A stretch of 64,000 nt of DNA from the NCBI GenBank assembly GCA_002723155.1, contig PBNO01000003.1:110932-174931 (forward strand), given 5' to 3'. The notes under the pieces are model-generated. The model was given only the letters and a program-made list of their open reading frames with translations. It did not search any database and was not told where the DNA came from. The DNA comes from Ponticaulis sp. Its GTDB lineage: Bacteria > Pseudomonadota > Alphaproteobacteria > Caulobacterales > Hyphomonadaceae. A program made the position numbers and the translations under genes. Positions within the stretch are counted from its first letter, which is position 1; the number at the start of each line of letters is the position of its first letter. This document shows positions 25,707 through 33,147 of the stretch, piece by piece.

Positions 25707-26543
25707 ATGGAAAACTGGACCGAATTCGAAGGCATTATTCGCCTGTCTGTCTTTGCAGGCGTGCTGATTCTGTTCAGCGCTCTTGAATTCATCATTCCCC
25801 GCAAAAACCGCCGACATACGCGCCTGTCGCGCTGGACGACGAATGTCGCCCTGCTTGCGGTGTCTACTGTGTTCCTCCGTATCATCCTGCCAGTCGCGAC
25901 TATCAGCTTTGCGATGGAAATGGGTGACCGCAGGATGGGCCTGTTCAATCTGATCGCCCTGCCCGTCTGGCTGGAAGTCGTTATAGCTATCGTGCTGCTG
26001 GATTTCGCCATCTGGTTCCAGCACATGATGATGCATTATATACCGCCGCTCTGGGCGTTTCATAAAGTTCATCACGCAGATGAAGATCTGGACGCGTCAT
26101 CCGGGCTGCGGTTTCACCCGCTGGAAATGGTGTTTTCCTTCGGGTTCAAACTGGCGGTGATCGCCCTGCTTGGCGTGCCCGCGCTCGGCATATTCCTGTT
26201 TGAAGTCATCCTGAATGCGGCGTCCATTTTCGAACACGCCAGCATCCGCATTCCGAAAAAAGTCGACCGAGCTCTGCGGAAAGTCATCGTCACGCCGGAT
26301 ATGCACCGCGTTCACCACTCGGTGCACATGCAGGAAACAAATTCGAATTTCGGATTTTGCCTGTCCATCTGGGACCGGATATTCCGCACCTATTGCGCCG
26401 AGCCGCGCGAAGGTCATGAAGCTATGGAATTAGGTCTGGACAGAAGGCCGCCGGGCAATGCCGCGGGCCTGTGGTGGGCGCTTTCTGCACCCTTCCGTAC
26501 AAATCAGGCTGCGCGAACCCAAAGCGGTTCAAGCGAGGCGTGA
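25707..26543 (+). CDS. Sterol desaturase/fatty acid hydroxylase superfamily protein
   Basis: This 278-aa membrane protein has about five helices and the eight-histidine di-iron motifs: HMMMH, HKVHH, then HRVHHSVHMQETNSNFG near the C-terminal third. The superfamily uses O2 and a di-iron centre to hydroxylate or desaturate lipids. It is closest in layout to bacterial C-5 sterol desaturase-like proteins; the lipid substrate is unknown. Its 3' end overlaps a convergent small gene by 40 nt. Confidence 0.92.
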   Translation: MENWTEFEGIIRLSVFAGVLILFSALEFIIPRKNRRHTRLSRWTTNVALLAVSTVFLRIILPVATISFAMEMGDRRMGLFNLIALPVWLEVVIAIVLLDFAIWFQHMMMHYIPPLWAFHKVHHADEDLDASSGLRFHPLEMVFSFGFKLAVIALLGVPALGIFLFEVILNAASIFEHASIRIPKKVDRALRKVIVTPDMHRVHHSVHMQETNSNFGFCLSIWDRIFRTYCAEPREGHEAMELGLDRRPPGNAAGLWWALSAPFRTNQAARTQSGSSEA

Positions 26544-26884
26544 CCGCCAACCGGGCGGCGCTGATTTCTCACGCGCTTTAAATGTTCTTCGTCAATCAGG
26601 TTGAGGCGTGCCTGAACGCGGGACGCATCTTCTTCCCCTGCCTGACGAATAAAGAAAGCTGTATTGGCATGTGTTTTCACAGCCAGCAGCGCTGCGCAGT
26701 CAGCATAGACGGCTTCATCAACGCCGAACTGGTCACTATCAATGACCACGGCTTTGGCAAAGTCGACGGCATCACGCGCGAACAAAAGATCAGGACGACC
26801 ACATCCAAGCTCCTGCCAGTTGGCAAGAAGCCGGACTTCCGGGTCTCCGATTTCAAGAACACGATCGTTAAATAAGAACAGCAT
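26504..26884 (-). CDS. Hypothetical small protein
   Basis: This 126-aa protein starts MLFLFNDRVLEIGDPEVRLLANWQ and ends in a basic-then-hydrophobic tail; I do not recognise a named family. The mixed Cys residues (GCGRPD, ADCAALL) show no metal-binding spacing. It overlaps the 3' end of the sterol-desaturase-like gene by 40 nt in convergent orientation. The frame is open over its full length with a plausible GGAG region upstream, so it is kept at moderate confidence. Confidence 0.55.
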   Translation of the reverse strand: MLFLFNDRVLEIGDPEVRLLANWQELGCGRPDLLFARDAVDFAKAVVIDSDQFGVDEAVYADCAALLAVKTHANTAFFIRQAGEEDASRVQARLNLIDEEHLKRVRNQRRPVGGHASLEPLWVRAA

Positions 26885-27001
26885 GTGCTACCCACTCCAT
26901 CATCTGAAATGGACATTAGCGCATGGCTTTTAATGCCGCGCTTTACCGCACGTACAAATCCGGCTGGATGAATTAAGACTTCGCCTACCCTGATTACCCG
27001 C

Positions 27002-27346
27002 TCATTCACCATTCACGGTTTCAGTGAGGAAATGACGCCCCTCACGGTCTTCAATTTCGACTACCCAAAGGTCCGGATCATAAGAGCGACGGCGTTGAAT
27101 TAATTCATCTATTTCGCGCTCTTCAGCCCATTCACCCGCATTCGGCAACCAGTCAAAGCTCGGGCTGTCCATAGAGAGCGGAGAGCGCACAAATAAAGCG
27201 GCGCGGCCGTCCAGGCGCGCAATTTTTAAAATGACATCGCCGCGTTCTTTATCGCCTTTGGCCGCCACATAACCGAATGCACCCGCAAGAGATGCGCGGC
27301 GCATCAGAGCATCGACCCAGATCCATGTCGGCACACGTTCATTCAT
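27002..27346 (-). CDS. DUF1491 family protein
   Basis: This 114-aa protein matches DUF1491, which is nearly confined to Alphaproteobacteria. Its signatures are IWVDALMRRASLAGAFGYVAAKGD, ILKIARLDGRAALFVRSP and the C-terminal RRRSYDPDLWVVEIEDREGRHFL. Function is unknown. It stands alone on the minus strand, divergent from the small membrane protein. Confidence 0.88.
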   Translation of the reverse strand: MNERVPTWIWVDALMRRASLAGAFGYVAAKGDKERGDVILKIARLDGRAALFVRSPLSMDSPSFDWLPNAGEWAEEREIDELIQRRRSYDPDLWVVEIEDREGRHFLTETVNGE

Positions 27347-27419
27347 AAGGCTCGGGCCTCGCTTTTAGATTGGCATCAGACTTGCGGAGAAACGATCAGA
27401 ATTGATCACAGGTCCAATC

Positions 27420-27632
27420 ATGGCACAGTCTGCACTTCTATCGCTTTCCCTATCCGCACCGCAAGCACATGCGGGGCCTCTGGATGTCCTGGCGCTGACA
27501 GCGACCGCGACGAATGCGTCAGAACACCTGATCAATCCATGGCTGGGGCTGATCGGCCTTGGCGTGCTGATCCTCTCCGGCGCTGTTGCGGTTGTCCGTG
27601 AAATCCTCATCGAGGAAGAAGAACAGGTCTGA
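27420..27632 (+). CDS. Small membrane protein (70 aa)
   Basis: The sequence has a signal-like start (MAQSALLSLSLSAPQAHAGP) and one strong helix, LINPWLGLIGLGVLILSGAVAVV, followed by an acidic tail EILIEEEEQV. No family is recognised. The ATG is preferred to an upstream TTG at 27402. It is supported by a clean membrane topology only. Confidence 0.45.
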   Translation: MAQSALLSLSLSAPQAHAGPLDVLALTATATNASEHLINPWLGLIGLGVLILSGAVAVVREILIEEEEQV

Positions 27633-27767
27633 TCTTTTGATCGGCGAAAGCCGGTGCACCTGTATCGCGGCAGAGCATTGCCCTGCCGCGTAGTTATTTC
27701 TTTTGATTGATCGGTGCCGCGCCTGCGCGCTCGCTAACGATTCCTACAATTAAATGGCGTGGTGGTT

Positions 27768-28358
27768 TTACTGGTTCCCGAATGCGCACTGGCGCTCTGG
27801 TTTCCGGAAGGGTGGCGGCCATGGCTCTTTAGTGATTGCGACGGGATTGGAATTTGCTTCGTCCGGTTCGTTGGCCGCTATCTCATATGTGCAGCGGGTG
27901 CGCACTTCAGGTGCGATATATGCCAGCGCGCAGACGATGACGCGGGCCAGATGGCTCGCCAGTATTTCCGCCCGCTCGAAGTTTTCGATTGCGGTCTGAA
28001 GCCGGTCAAACAGCTCGGCCGATGAGACAAGATCACAGCCCTGAGCGCGCTCTATGCGTACCGACGGTGCGCGAGAGCAATCAAAACGACCAGTCCGTTG
28101 CCAGACGGGCGTACGCATGGCGTTTGCCGCGAAGGTAAAACCAGCCCGTTCCAGCTGGTTTGAGGCGAGCATACGCACATAAGCATGCACCATCGCATCG
28201 GTTGAGATCACTATCTGAGCGAGGTCACGCGGCGCGAACGTTTCGCCCGTCGCGTGAAGCCGCATGCACCAGGCATAAAGCCGCGCCAAGTTCAGCCCGA
28301 TCAACTGACCAATAGTCAGCGAGGTGTAATCAGAGGCAGACGATGGCGCGGGGGTCAT
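27768..28358 (-). CDS. Hypothetical protein carrying an embedded repeat
   Basis: This 196-aa protein is mostly helical (IGQLIGLNLARLYAWCMRLHATGE..., LFDRLQTAIENFERAEILASHLARVIVCAL) with no named domain. The stretch FDCSRAPSVRIERAQGCDLV in the middle is encoded by a 51-bp repeat (28036-28086) that also occurs in non-coding DNA at 9411, so a mobile palindromic unit appears to have inserted in frame. The insertion could be tolerated as a surface loop, or the gene may be decaying. The C-terminus is Pro-rich. It is next to the repeat-rich accessory island. Confidence 0.55.
   Translation of the reverse strand: MTPAPSSASDYTSLTIGQLIGLNLARLYAWCMRLHATGETFAPRDLAQIVISTDAMVHAYVRMLASNQLERAGFTFAANAMRTPVWQRTGRFDCSRAPSVRIERAQGCDLVSSAELFDRLQTAIENFERAEILASHLARVIVCALAYIAPEVRTRCTYEIAANEPDEANSNPVAITKEPWPPPFRKPERQCAFGNQ
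28036..28086 (+). repeat. Dispersed ~50-bp repeat, copy 2 (inside a CDS)
   Basis: CAGCCCTGAGCGCGCTCTAT ... GAGAGCAATCAAAA is about 80% identical to 9411-9459. On the minus strand it encodes a stretch including VRIERAQGCD. The same peptide-like string appears in the shadow frame of copy 1, which shows the match is at DNA level. Confidence 0.65.
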
Positions 28359-28424
28359 GCGCCAAGTGTAGGGTGGCAGGCGGTGGGGTTGGATTAGTTT
28401 TCGGGTCTTTAGCCGCTCGGCACA

Positions 28425-28537
28425 CTGTCATCCCGGAATGTTTTGAAGTTTTGACGAAAAACATATCCGGGACCCAGCTGATACCAGAGGAACATTCTGG
28501 GTCCCGGCTCTTCGCTTCGCTGCGGCCGGGATGACAG
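28425..28537. repeat. 113-bp MITE-like element with 12-bp terminal inverted repeats
   Basis: The ends CTGTCATCCCGG and CCGGGATGACAG are perfect inverted repeats. The interior has nested palindromes (CCGGGACCCAG with CTGGGTCCCGG). No open frame. The GTCATCCCGG...CCGGGATGAC ends are typical of small dispersed intergenic repeats in Alphaproteobacteria. Confidence 0.75.
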
Positions 28538-28580
28538 GAAGGCAGCCCCGGAAACCTGAAACCATGTTCGCCAATTCTTT

Positions 28581-28630
28581 CTGGCGCATTGCTTCGCGTT
28601 TTGCACCCTACACGATGCTACGCATCAGAT
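28581..28630 (+). repeat. 50-bp hairpin repeat D, copy 1, ending at a stop codon
   Basis: CTGGCGCATTGCTTCGCGTT ... CGCATCAGAT aligns with 29330-29379. The match continues two bases further into CTA, the complement of the TAG stop of the gene at 28633. Confidence 0.7.
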
Positions 28631-28632
28631 TG

Positions 28633-29103
28633 CTATTTATAAGGCCCCCAATCGAATGGCACATGCAGCCATTTTCGCCCTTCTATTGCATCTTTGATTG
28701 GCTTGTCAGAAAAGTATTTTTCCAAATCTTTCAGGTATAGATTCAATCTAGTCCACAAATTGTCAATTTCTTTGTACGCGTCGATTGATGGGTAGTCTTC
28801 TCTTCTATTTGCCTCAACATAACTTTGGAGTAAAAAAAATTTTTTTTCACCTTTTTCAGCTTTCAAGTTTACCACGCTGAGACCGACAACCTCGTTAAGC
28901 GATCCTTTTTTTGGATAATATCTGACTTTTAAATATACATTCTCGTTGGAAAACGTCGAAACACAATACTCTCCAAGGATAGTGGAAAATTCTTTCTCGC
29001 TCGATATCAATTTGAATCCAAATTTTCTGATTATTTCCCAATCAGAAAAAAAACAACCGAGTTCATCGCACTGAGACGTTTTAATCCCCTTTTTCACAAT
29101 CAA
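28633..29103 (-). CDS. AT-rich orphan protein (island gene 1)
   Basis: This is a 156-aa protein of mixed alpha/beta character with many Lys, Phe and Tyr, ending GRKWLHVPFDWGPYK. No signal peptide, helix or named family is recognised. Its composition is clearly more AT-rich than flanking genes, which suggests transfer. The size, lone status and neighbour pattern resemble immunity proteins of polymorphic toxins, but no toxin is present, so this is a guess. Start is uncertain: the frame begins TTG at 29103 with GGAG 4 nt upstream, and a GTG lies two codons later. Confidence 0.6.
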   Translation of the reverse strand: MIVKKGIKTSQCDELGCFFSDWEIIRKFGFKLISSEKEFSTILGEYCVSTFSNENVYLKVRYYPKKGSLNEVVGLSVVNLKAEKGEKKFFLLQSYVEANRREDYPSIDAYKEIDNLWTRLNLYLKDLEKYFSDKPIKDAIEGRKWLHVPFDWGPYK

Positions 29104-29136
29104 TTGTCTCCAAACAGGTATTTCGTATCCGTATCG

Positions 29137-29308
29137 TAGTATGCGTCACTTAGTGACGCTTAGGTTGCATCAATCAGAGCGAATGCACCAGTAGGGTTCA
29201 GTGCCCGCAGCCCGCAGGTTCCCGTGAAGACGGGAACCCATGCTTAAATCCGGCAGCCCGCTAGACGACCATCTAAGCATAGATACCCGCCTTCGCAGGC
29301 ATCTGCGG
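29137..29308 (-). repeat. ~170-bp multi-hairpin repeat R, copy A
   Basis: The repeat begins TAGTATG, then has CACTTAGTG, a hairpin TGCATCAATCAGAGCGAATGCA, a strong hairpin GGTTCCCGTGAAGACGGGAACC and CCCGCCTTCGCAGGCATCTG at the end. It is almost identical to 30289-30462 and, in its last 100 bp, to 31212-31313. It lies just upstream of the start of island gene 1. No promoter or frame is evident. Confidence 0.85.
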
Positions 29309-29329
29309 TCACATTCCAATTAAATTATT

Positions 29330-29379
29330 CTGGTGCATTGCTACGCGGAATGCACCCTGCCCGATGCAAAACATCGGAT
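29330..29379 (+). repeat. 50-bp hairpin repeat D, copy 2, ending at a stop codon
   Basis: CTGGTGCATTGCTACGCGGA ... ACATCGGAT matches 28581-28630, with the inverted pair GGTGCATT/AATGCACC. The following GGCTA gives the TAG stop of the gene at 29382, as for copy 1. Confidence 0.7.
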
Positions 29380-29381
29380 GG

Positions 29382-30245
29382 CTAGTAGCTCCAATGTCGT
29401 TTTTTCTTCAGTTTACACCACCAATTCGAGATCAAATTCGCCAAATCAGAAGCTTGCTTTTCAGCAAATTCCTCCAAGCACAATTCAGCGTCTCGCACAT
29501 TCCATCCATGCGAGTTCAATGTTGCCCATGCAGAATCAAAATTTTTGTTTTCCAGATAAATTTGAAATTGGTTTATTAGATTTTGACCATCTAAATTCTC
29601 ATCAATTTTCCTCAGGTCATTTTTATTGAAAAAACGCGGGTACAATTCGTAGGTGCTAACACTTCTTGTTTCGTAATCCGAGTTACTACTTGGCATAAGG
29701 CCGTCATAGTTAGCTTGAGGCCAACTGAGACTTAATGGTTGTTTTGACTGAAAGGCCGGGAGCGCACTCAAACCAGCCGAAAAAAGATCTTCTTTTAAGA
29801 CAACGTCTCTGACCACCTGCAGGTCTTTAATCGCAAATTTCTCAGCAATTACCTCGACCGCTGTTGTCAGTTTCAATGACGGGTCACCAAGCTTCAAGTA
29901 TTCAAGGTGTTTTGCCAATATCCAATAAAGAAACTGTCGCTCAGTTCTGGCAATCTCAAAATAAGAATCGGCGTACTCCGGATTGTAACCAACAAACGTA
30001 AAGGCTAGTTCGCCGCCAACACATTTGATCCATACACCGTTAGTTTGAACACCAAAATCGGTGCTAATGATTGGAATGAAACCCGGGGACTTCCAGACAG
30101 AGCCATCTACAAGCTTCGAGTCCGCCCCAAGGAAAGCGTCTTGTATTTGTTGAAATCTTTCAACGCTCGTAAGCTCAAGACCCAACCCGGCTAATACTGT
30201 GTCAACGGAGTTAGCTGACGATTTAGATTGAAAAAATTTCTTCAT
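29382..30245 (-). CDS. AT-rich orphan protein (island gene 2)
   Basis: This is a 287-aa cytosolic-looking protein (no signal or membrane helix) with a beta-rich N-terminal half and a helical C-terminal third ending NLISNWWCKLKKKRHWSY. No known domain is recognised. Base composition is lower in GC than neighbours. It is flanked upstream by repeat R copy B and downstream by repeat D, whose end provides its stop codon. Its function is unknown; a toxin-immunity or host-interaction role would be speculation. Confidence 0.6.
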   Translation of the reverse strand: MKKFFQSKSSANSVDTVLAGLGLELTSVERFQQIQDAFLGADSKLVDGSVWKSPGFIPIISTDFGVQTNGVWIKCVGGELAFTFVGYNPEYADSYFEIARTERQFLYWILAKHLEYLKLGDPSLKLTTAVEVIAEKFAIKDLQVVRDVVLKEDLFSAGLSALPAFQSKQPLSLSWPQANYDGLMPSSNSDYETRSVSTYELYPRFFNKNDLRKIDENLDGQNLINQFQIYLENKNFDSAWATLNSHGWNVRDAELCLEEFAEKQASDLANLISNWWCKLKKKRHWSY

Positions 30246-30288
30246 GGCAAAGGATATGGACCGAAGTTCATCACGTGCTGGGGCCTGA

Positions 30289-30462
30289 TAGTATGGTTCA
30301 CTTAGTGACGCTTAGGGTGCATCAATCAGAGCGAATGCACCAGTAGGGATCAGTGCCCGCAGCCCGCCGGTTCCCGTGAAGACGGGAACCCATGCTTAAA
30401 TCCGGCAACCCGCTATAAAAGACCATCTAAGCATAGATACCCGCCTTCGCGGGCATCTGCGG
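30289..30462 (-). repeat. ~170-bp multi-hairpin repeat R, copy B
   Basis: Near-identical to 29137-29308, including TAGTATG, the TGCATCAATCAGAGCGAATGCA hairpin, GGTTCCCGTGAAGACGGGAACC, CATGCTTAAATCCGGCAACC and CCCGCCTTCGCGGGCATCTG. It lies 43 nt upstream of the start of island gene 2. Confidence 0.85.
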
Positions 30463-30494
30463 CGACGAGAGGTTTTCGTTAAAATGACGCGACG
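30463..30494 (+). repeat. Short repeat E, copy 1
   Basis: CGACGAGAGGTTTTCGTTAA ... GACGCGACGG is similar to 31411-31442 (shared AGGTTTTCGTTA-AAT-ACGC). It joins directly to the end of repeat R copy B, between it and the stop of island gene 3. Confidence 0.5.
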
Positions 30495-30511
30495 GCAGAA
30501 AGCCGGAGCCA

Positions 30512-31114
30512 TCAGCGCGAAGGCCTTGCGAGCTTTCTGCCTGTTTTAGCCTCGACTTTATCCAGCGCCTTTTCAAAGATTGCATCACCTTCGTCTTGAT
30601 CACCTTTGGCAATCCAGACCGCGATGTCACGCCCAATATCCCATTGCCCCTGAATGATGGCGTGAGACATCGCATCCATACCGTCATCGGCTTCATATTC
30701 TATTGTCGGATCAATGCCATACGCTAAAAGCAGTTTTACGTTCTCACTCTGGCCTCCACCTATCGCCGCAAACAATGGGTTCGTTTCTTGTCGACTCAGA
30801 TCGATTTTTGTTCCGGCGTCTAATAAAGTCTGCACAATCTTTGTATTCGATTCGAAGCAAGCCCATTCCAAAGGTGTCTGGTAATCGGGCCATCCAATAT
30901 TCACATCAATTTTTTTGCTGATAAGATAGTTTACGATTTCGGGATTCTGGGCACGAACAGCCATTTGCAGCCACGTCCCCAGAGGCGTATTCAGGTTAAG
31001 CAGTTGAGGCTTCTCTTCAAGAATACGCTGCACATTTTCCAGGTTTCCTGAGCGAATGGATTTTTTTATCGCATCGAATTCAGCAATATGGTCTTTCCAG
31101 CTCACTGCTCCCAT
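30512..31114 (-). CDS. Ankyrin-repeat protein (island gene 3)
   Basis: This 200-aa protein has at least three ankyrin units: NLENVQRILEEKPQLLNLNT, NPEIVNYLISKKIDVNIGW-type, NTKIVQTLLDAGTKIDL and QSENVKLLLAYGIDPTIEY. No signal peptide, so probably cytosolic and protein-binding. ATG at 31114 has GGAG 8 nt upstream; an upstream ATG at 31186 is possible but without a clear site. Stand-alone ankyrin proteins often act as immunity or interaction partners; here no partner gene is adjacent. Confidence 0.75.
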   Translation of the reverse strand: MGAVSWKDHIAEFDAIKKSIRSGNLENVQRILEEKPQLLNLNTPLGTWLQMAVRAQNPEIVNYLISKKIDVNIGWPDYQTPLEWACFESNTKIVQTLLDAGTKIDLSRQETNPLFAAIGGGQSENVKLLLAYGIDPTIEYEADDGMDAMSHAIIQGQWDIGRDIAVWIAKGDQDEGDAIFEKALDKVEAKTGRKLARPSR

Positions 31115-31211
31115 CTGCTTGGCTCCGTTCAAGAATTTCCGCTGTTCCAAGGCAGTTACGATGCCCCATGTTACGCGCCCCATCAATTCTTGATTGTATT
31201 TGTTTGTTCAT

Positions 31212-31313
31212 AGCCCGCAGGTTCCCGTGAAGACGGGAACCCATGCTTAAATCCGGCAACCCGCTACAAAAGACCATCTAAGCATAGATACCCGCCTTCG
31301 CGGGCATCTGCGG
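31212..31313 (-). repeat. Repeat R, copy C (truncated)
   Basis: AGCCCGCAGGTTCCCGTGAA ... CGGGCATCTGCGG matches the last ~100 bp of copies A and B but lacks the first ~70 bp with the CACTTAGTG and TGCATCAATCAG hairpins. It lies upstream of island gene 3, in the same relative orientation as the others. Confidence 0.85.
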
Positions 31314-31410
31314 AAATCTGAATTGTGCGCTCATTCCCGCGAAGGCGAGAAACCAGACCTGCCAAACCTCACCATATCCCTGCCTGCGCAGGGATGAGCG
31401 TCTTCATCCG

Positions 31411-31442
31411 GTACGAAAGGTTTTCGTTACAATCACGCAATG
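31411..31442 (+). repeat. Short repeat E, copy 2
   Basis: GTACGAAAGGTTTTCGTTAC ... CACGCAATGA is similar to 30463-30494 and marks the right end of the island. Confidence 0.5.
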
Positions 31443-31478
31443 AGTGAGCGAACAGTCACAATCCCGCCATATTGTTAG

Positions 31479-31496
31479 TGATCGTTCACACGATCA
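31479..31496. promoter_or_regulatory. Operator-like palindrome upstream of CarF-like gene
   Basis: TGATCGT-TCAC-ACGATCA is a perfect 7-bp inverted repeat with a 4-nt spacer ending 16 nt before the start codon, beyond GGAGG. The size and position suit a repressor site. Confidence 0.5.
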
Positions 31497-31512
31497 GTAA
31501 TGGAGGGTATAC

Positions 31513-32118
31513 ATGACTGATCTTATCTCACCGGACTATCACCTTGCGCTGTATGCGCTCTGGGTATCGCTACAGGTCGTGGCGGGGCTGTTAATCGCTG
31601 ATTTTGTCTCTGGCGTTCTGCACTGGATGCAGGACAGATATGGCGGCCCGAAATGGCCGATTGTCGGCCCGCTCGTTCGCGCCACGATCAGGCATCATAA
31701 AAAGCCGCGCCGCATGATCACCCGCAGTTTCATGCAGCGAAATGCGCCGACCTTCTTCATCTCTGCCCTGTTTCTGGCGGCGTTTGCAGCACTTGGCTGG
31801 ATCAATGTCATGACGCTGACCGGCGTGATTGTTGGCGCATTCGCCAATGAGTTTCACAACTGGTCTCACAGGAAACCGTCCGAGAATGGCCCTGTCATCA
31901 CATGGTTTCAGGATAAGGGCCTGATCATCGCGCCGCTGGAACATGCCCGCCATCACCGTGACGGCAAGAATTCTCATTTCTGCGCGGTCACCGGCTGGAT
32001 GAACGCTCCGCTGGAACGGGTGCGGTTCTGGCGGAGGCTCGAAGCGCTGATCCGTGTGTTCGCCAAAGAGCGCCCGCGCAGAGACCCGACTGTGCGTCGC
32101 CGCCCTGTCTTTGCCTGA
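31513..32118 (+). CDS. CarF/TMEM189-family lipid desaturase (plasmanylethanolamine desaturase-like)
   Basis: This 201-aa membrane protein shows the family signature of the Kua/TMEM189/CarF group. ADFVSGVLHWMQDRYGG lies at residues ~29-45, then ATIRHHKKPRRM, NEFHNWSHRKP and LIIAPLEHARHHRDGKNSHFCAVTGWMNAPLE. The histidines in HH, HNWSH and HxxHH are the likely di-iron ligands. Family members introduce the vinyl-ether bond of plasmalogens. That chemistry is known from Myxococcus CarF and animals; activity here is an inference from motifs. GGAGG precedes the ATG, with a palindrome upstream. Confidence 0.85.
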   Translation: MTDLISPDYHLALYALWVSLQVVAGLLIADFVSGVLHWMQDRYGGPKWPIVGPLVRATIRHHKKPRRMITRSFMQRNAPTFFISALFLAAFAALGWINVMTLTGVIVGAFANEFHNWSHRKPSENGPVITWFQDKGLIIAPLEHARHHRDGKNSHFCAVTGWMNAPLERVRFWRRLEALIRVFAKERPRRDPTVRRRPVFA

Positions 32119-32199
32119 CCTGCGTAAAACCTTGGCTCTGCCGCATCTGCAACACAGTTGATTTACGAAGCAGAAAGGCTGTTTTCATAAATTGCCGGC

Positions 32200-33147
32200 A
32201 TGATTAACCGGCAATTTCTTTTCGGACTGTCTGCATGTGTCGCGCTTGGTGCGCCTGCTTTTGCGCAGGACGCGCCGCGCGTGTTTCGTGAAGCCGAGCA
32301 AGCCTTTCTGGAGCGCACCTCGCTACGCGCTGCCGATGAGAAATGCGGCTATTTCACAGACCTTGAACGCGCCGCCCTGACGTCCGGTCAGTTACAGGCC
32401 CGTGGCTCGCTTCTGCGGGCCGGTTTCAGCGTCTATGATATCGAGCTGGCCGCGACCGAAGTTGCCCGGTTTGCAAACTCGCAGGACTGCGGCGATGCCG
32501 AATTCATGCAGGCGGTGATCCATCTGAAAGACGCATTCTCCGCCTTTATCGGCACGATGGTGATGAACTTTCCGGGCCGCGATGCGGACTGGAATGCCTC
32601 GCGCAGCCGCTGGGATACATGGCGCATTGTGCAGGACGGATCGACACCGGACTATATGTTCCAGTTCGGTCTGCTGGCACCGCGCGACACCAATCCGGAA
32701 GACTTTCCTGCCAGCTTTGCCCGCCCGCTGGATAACCCGCTGATTGAAGAGCCATTCGATCTGGCTGTGGACCTGTTTCTTCAGGAAGACGACATTGCGC
32801 CGTCTACCGCGCGTATTCTGATCCGCGATCCGGACAAATCGTTAGAGCCATGGCTGGGCGCTGTATTCTCTGGCCAGCCGGGCCCGCCGCCACGCGGCAT
32901 TACGAGTGCTTACTGGCCGCGCGAGCGTACAGTCATCACCGATGAAGACGACGAAGATGATCGCCGTGCCCGTTTCGTGTTCGATGAGGCTGCCGCGGAA
33001 GCCATGATGCAGCTTGATCCGCGCGAACAGGTCGAGATTGTCATTCAGCCAAATCCGCGCAGCGGCGAAACCGAGCCGAAAGTGCTGGTCGTCGAGGTTG
33101 GAGACTTTGCCGCCGCCTGGTTCTTCGCACGCCTTCCGGCGCTTTAG
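32200..33147 (+). CDS. Exported conserved hypothetical protein
   Basis: This 315-aa protein has a Sec signal (residues 1-22, AFA-QD). The mature part is acidic and soluble, with two Cys (EKCGYF and SQDCGDAE) that could form a disulfide. A disordered acidic stretch (VITDEDDEDDRRAR) lies before the C-terminal beta region. No named domain is recognised. It overlaps the 3' end of the convergent histidine kinase by 4 nt. Confidence 0.7.
   Translation: MINRQFLFGLSACVALGAPAFAQDAPRVFREAEQAFLERTSLRAADEKCGYFTDLERAALTSGQLQARGSLLRAGFSVYDIELAATEVARFANSQDCGDAEFMQAVIHLKDAFSAFIGTMVMNFPGRDADWNASRSRWDTWRIVQDGSTPDYMFQFGLLAPRDTNPEDFPASFARPLDNPLIEEPFDLAVDLFLQEDDIAPSTARILIRDPDKSLEPWLGAVFSGQPGPPPRGITSAYWPRERTVITDEDDEDDRRARFVFDEAAAEAMMQLDPREQVEIVIQPNPRSGETEPKVLVVEVGDFAAAWFFARLPAL

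Larger units (their letters stand above)
31115..31512. other. Gene-free repeat region upstream of the CarF-like gene
   Basis: This ~400-nt stretch holds repeat R copy C, a set of short palindromic fragments (for example ATTCCCGCGAAGGCGAGAA and CCCTGCCTGCGCAGGG), repeat E copy 2 (31411-31442) and an operator-like palindrome. No convincing reading frame was seen. Confidence 0.7.

Noticed and set aside
28581..31442. Integron/attC array or CRISPR
   Set aside because: Only three spaced repeats of ~170 bp, no regular spacers, no conserved GTT core seen and no integrase or Cas gene in the window.
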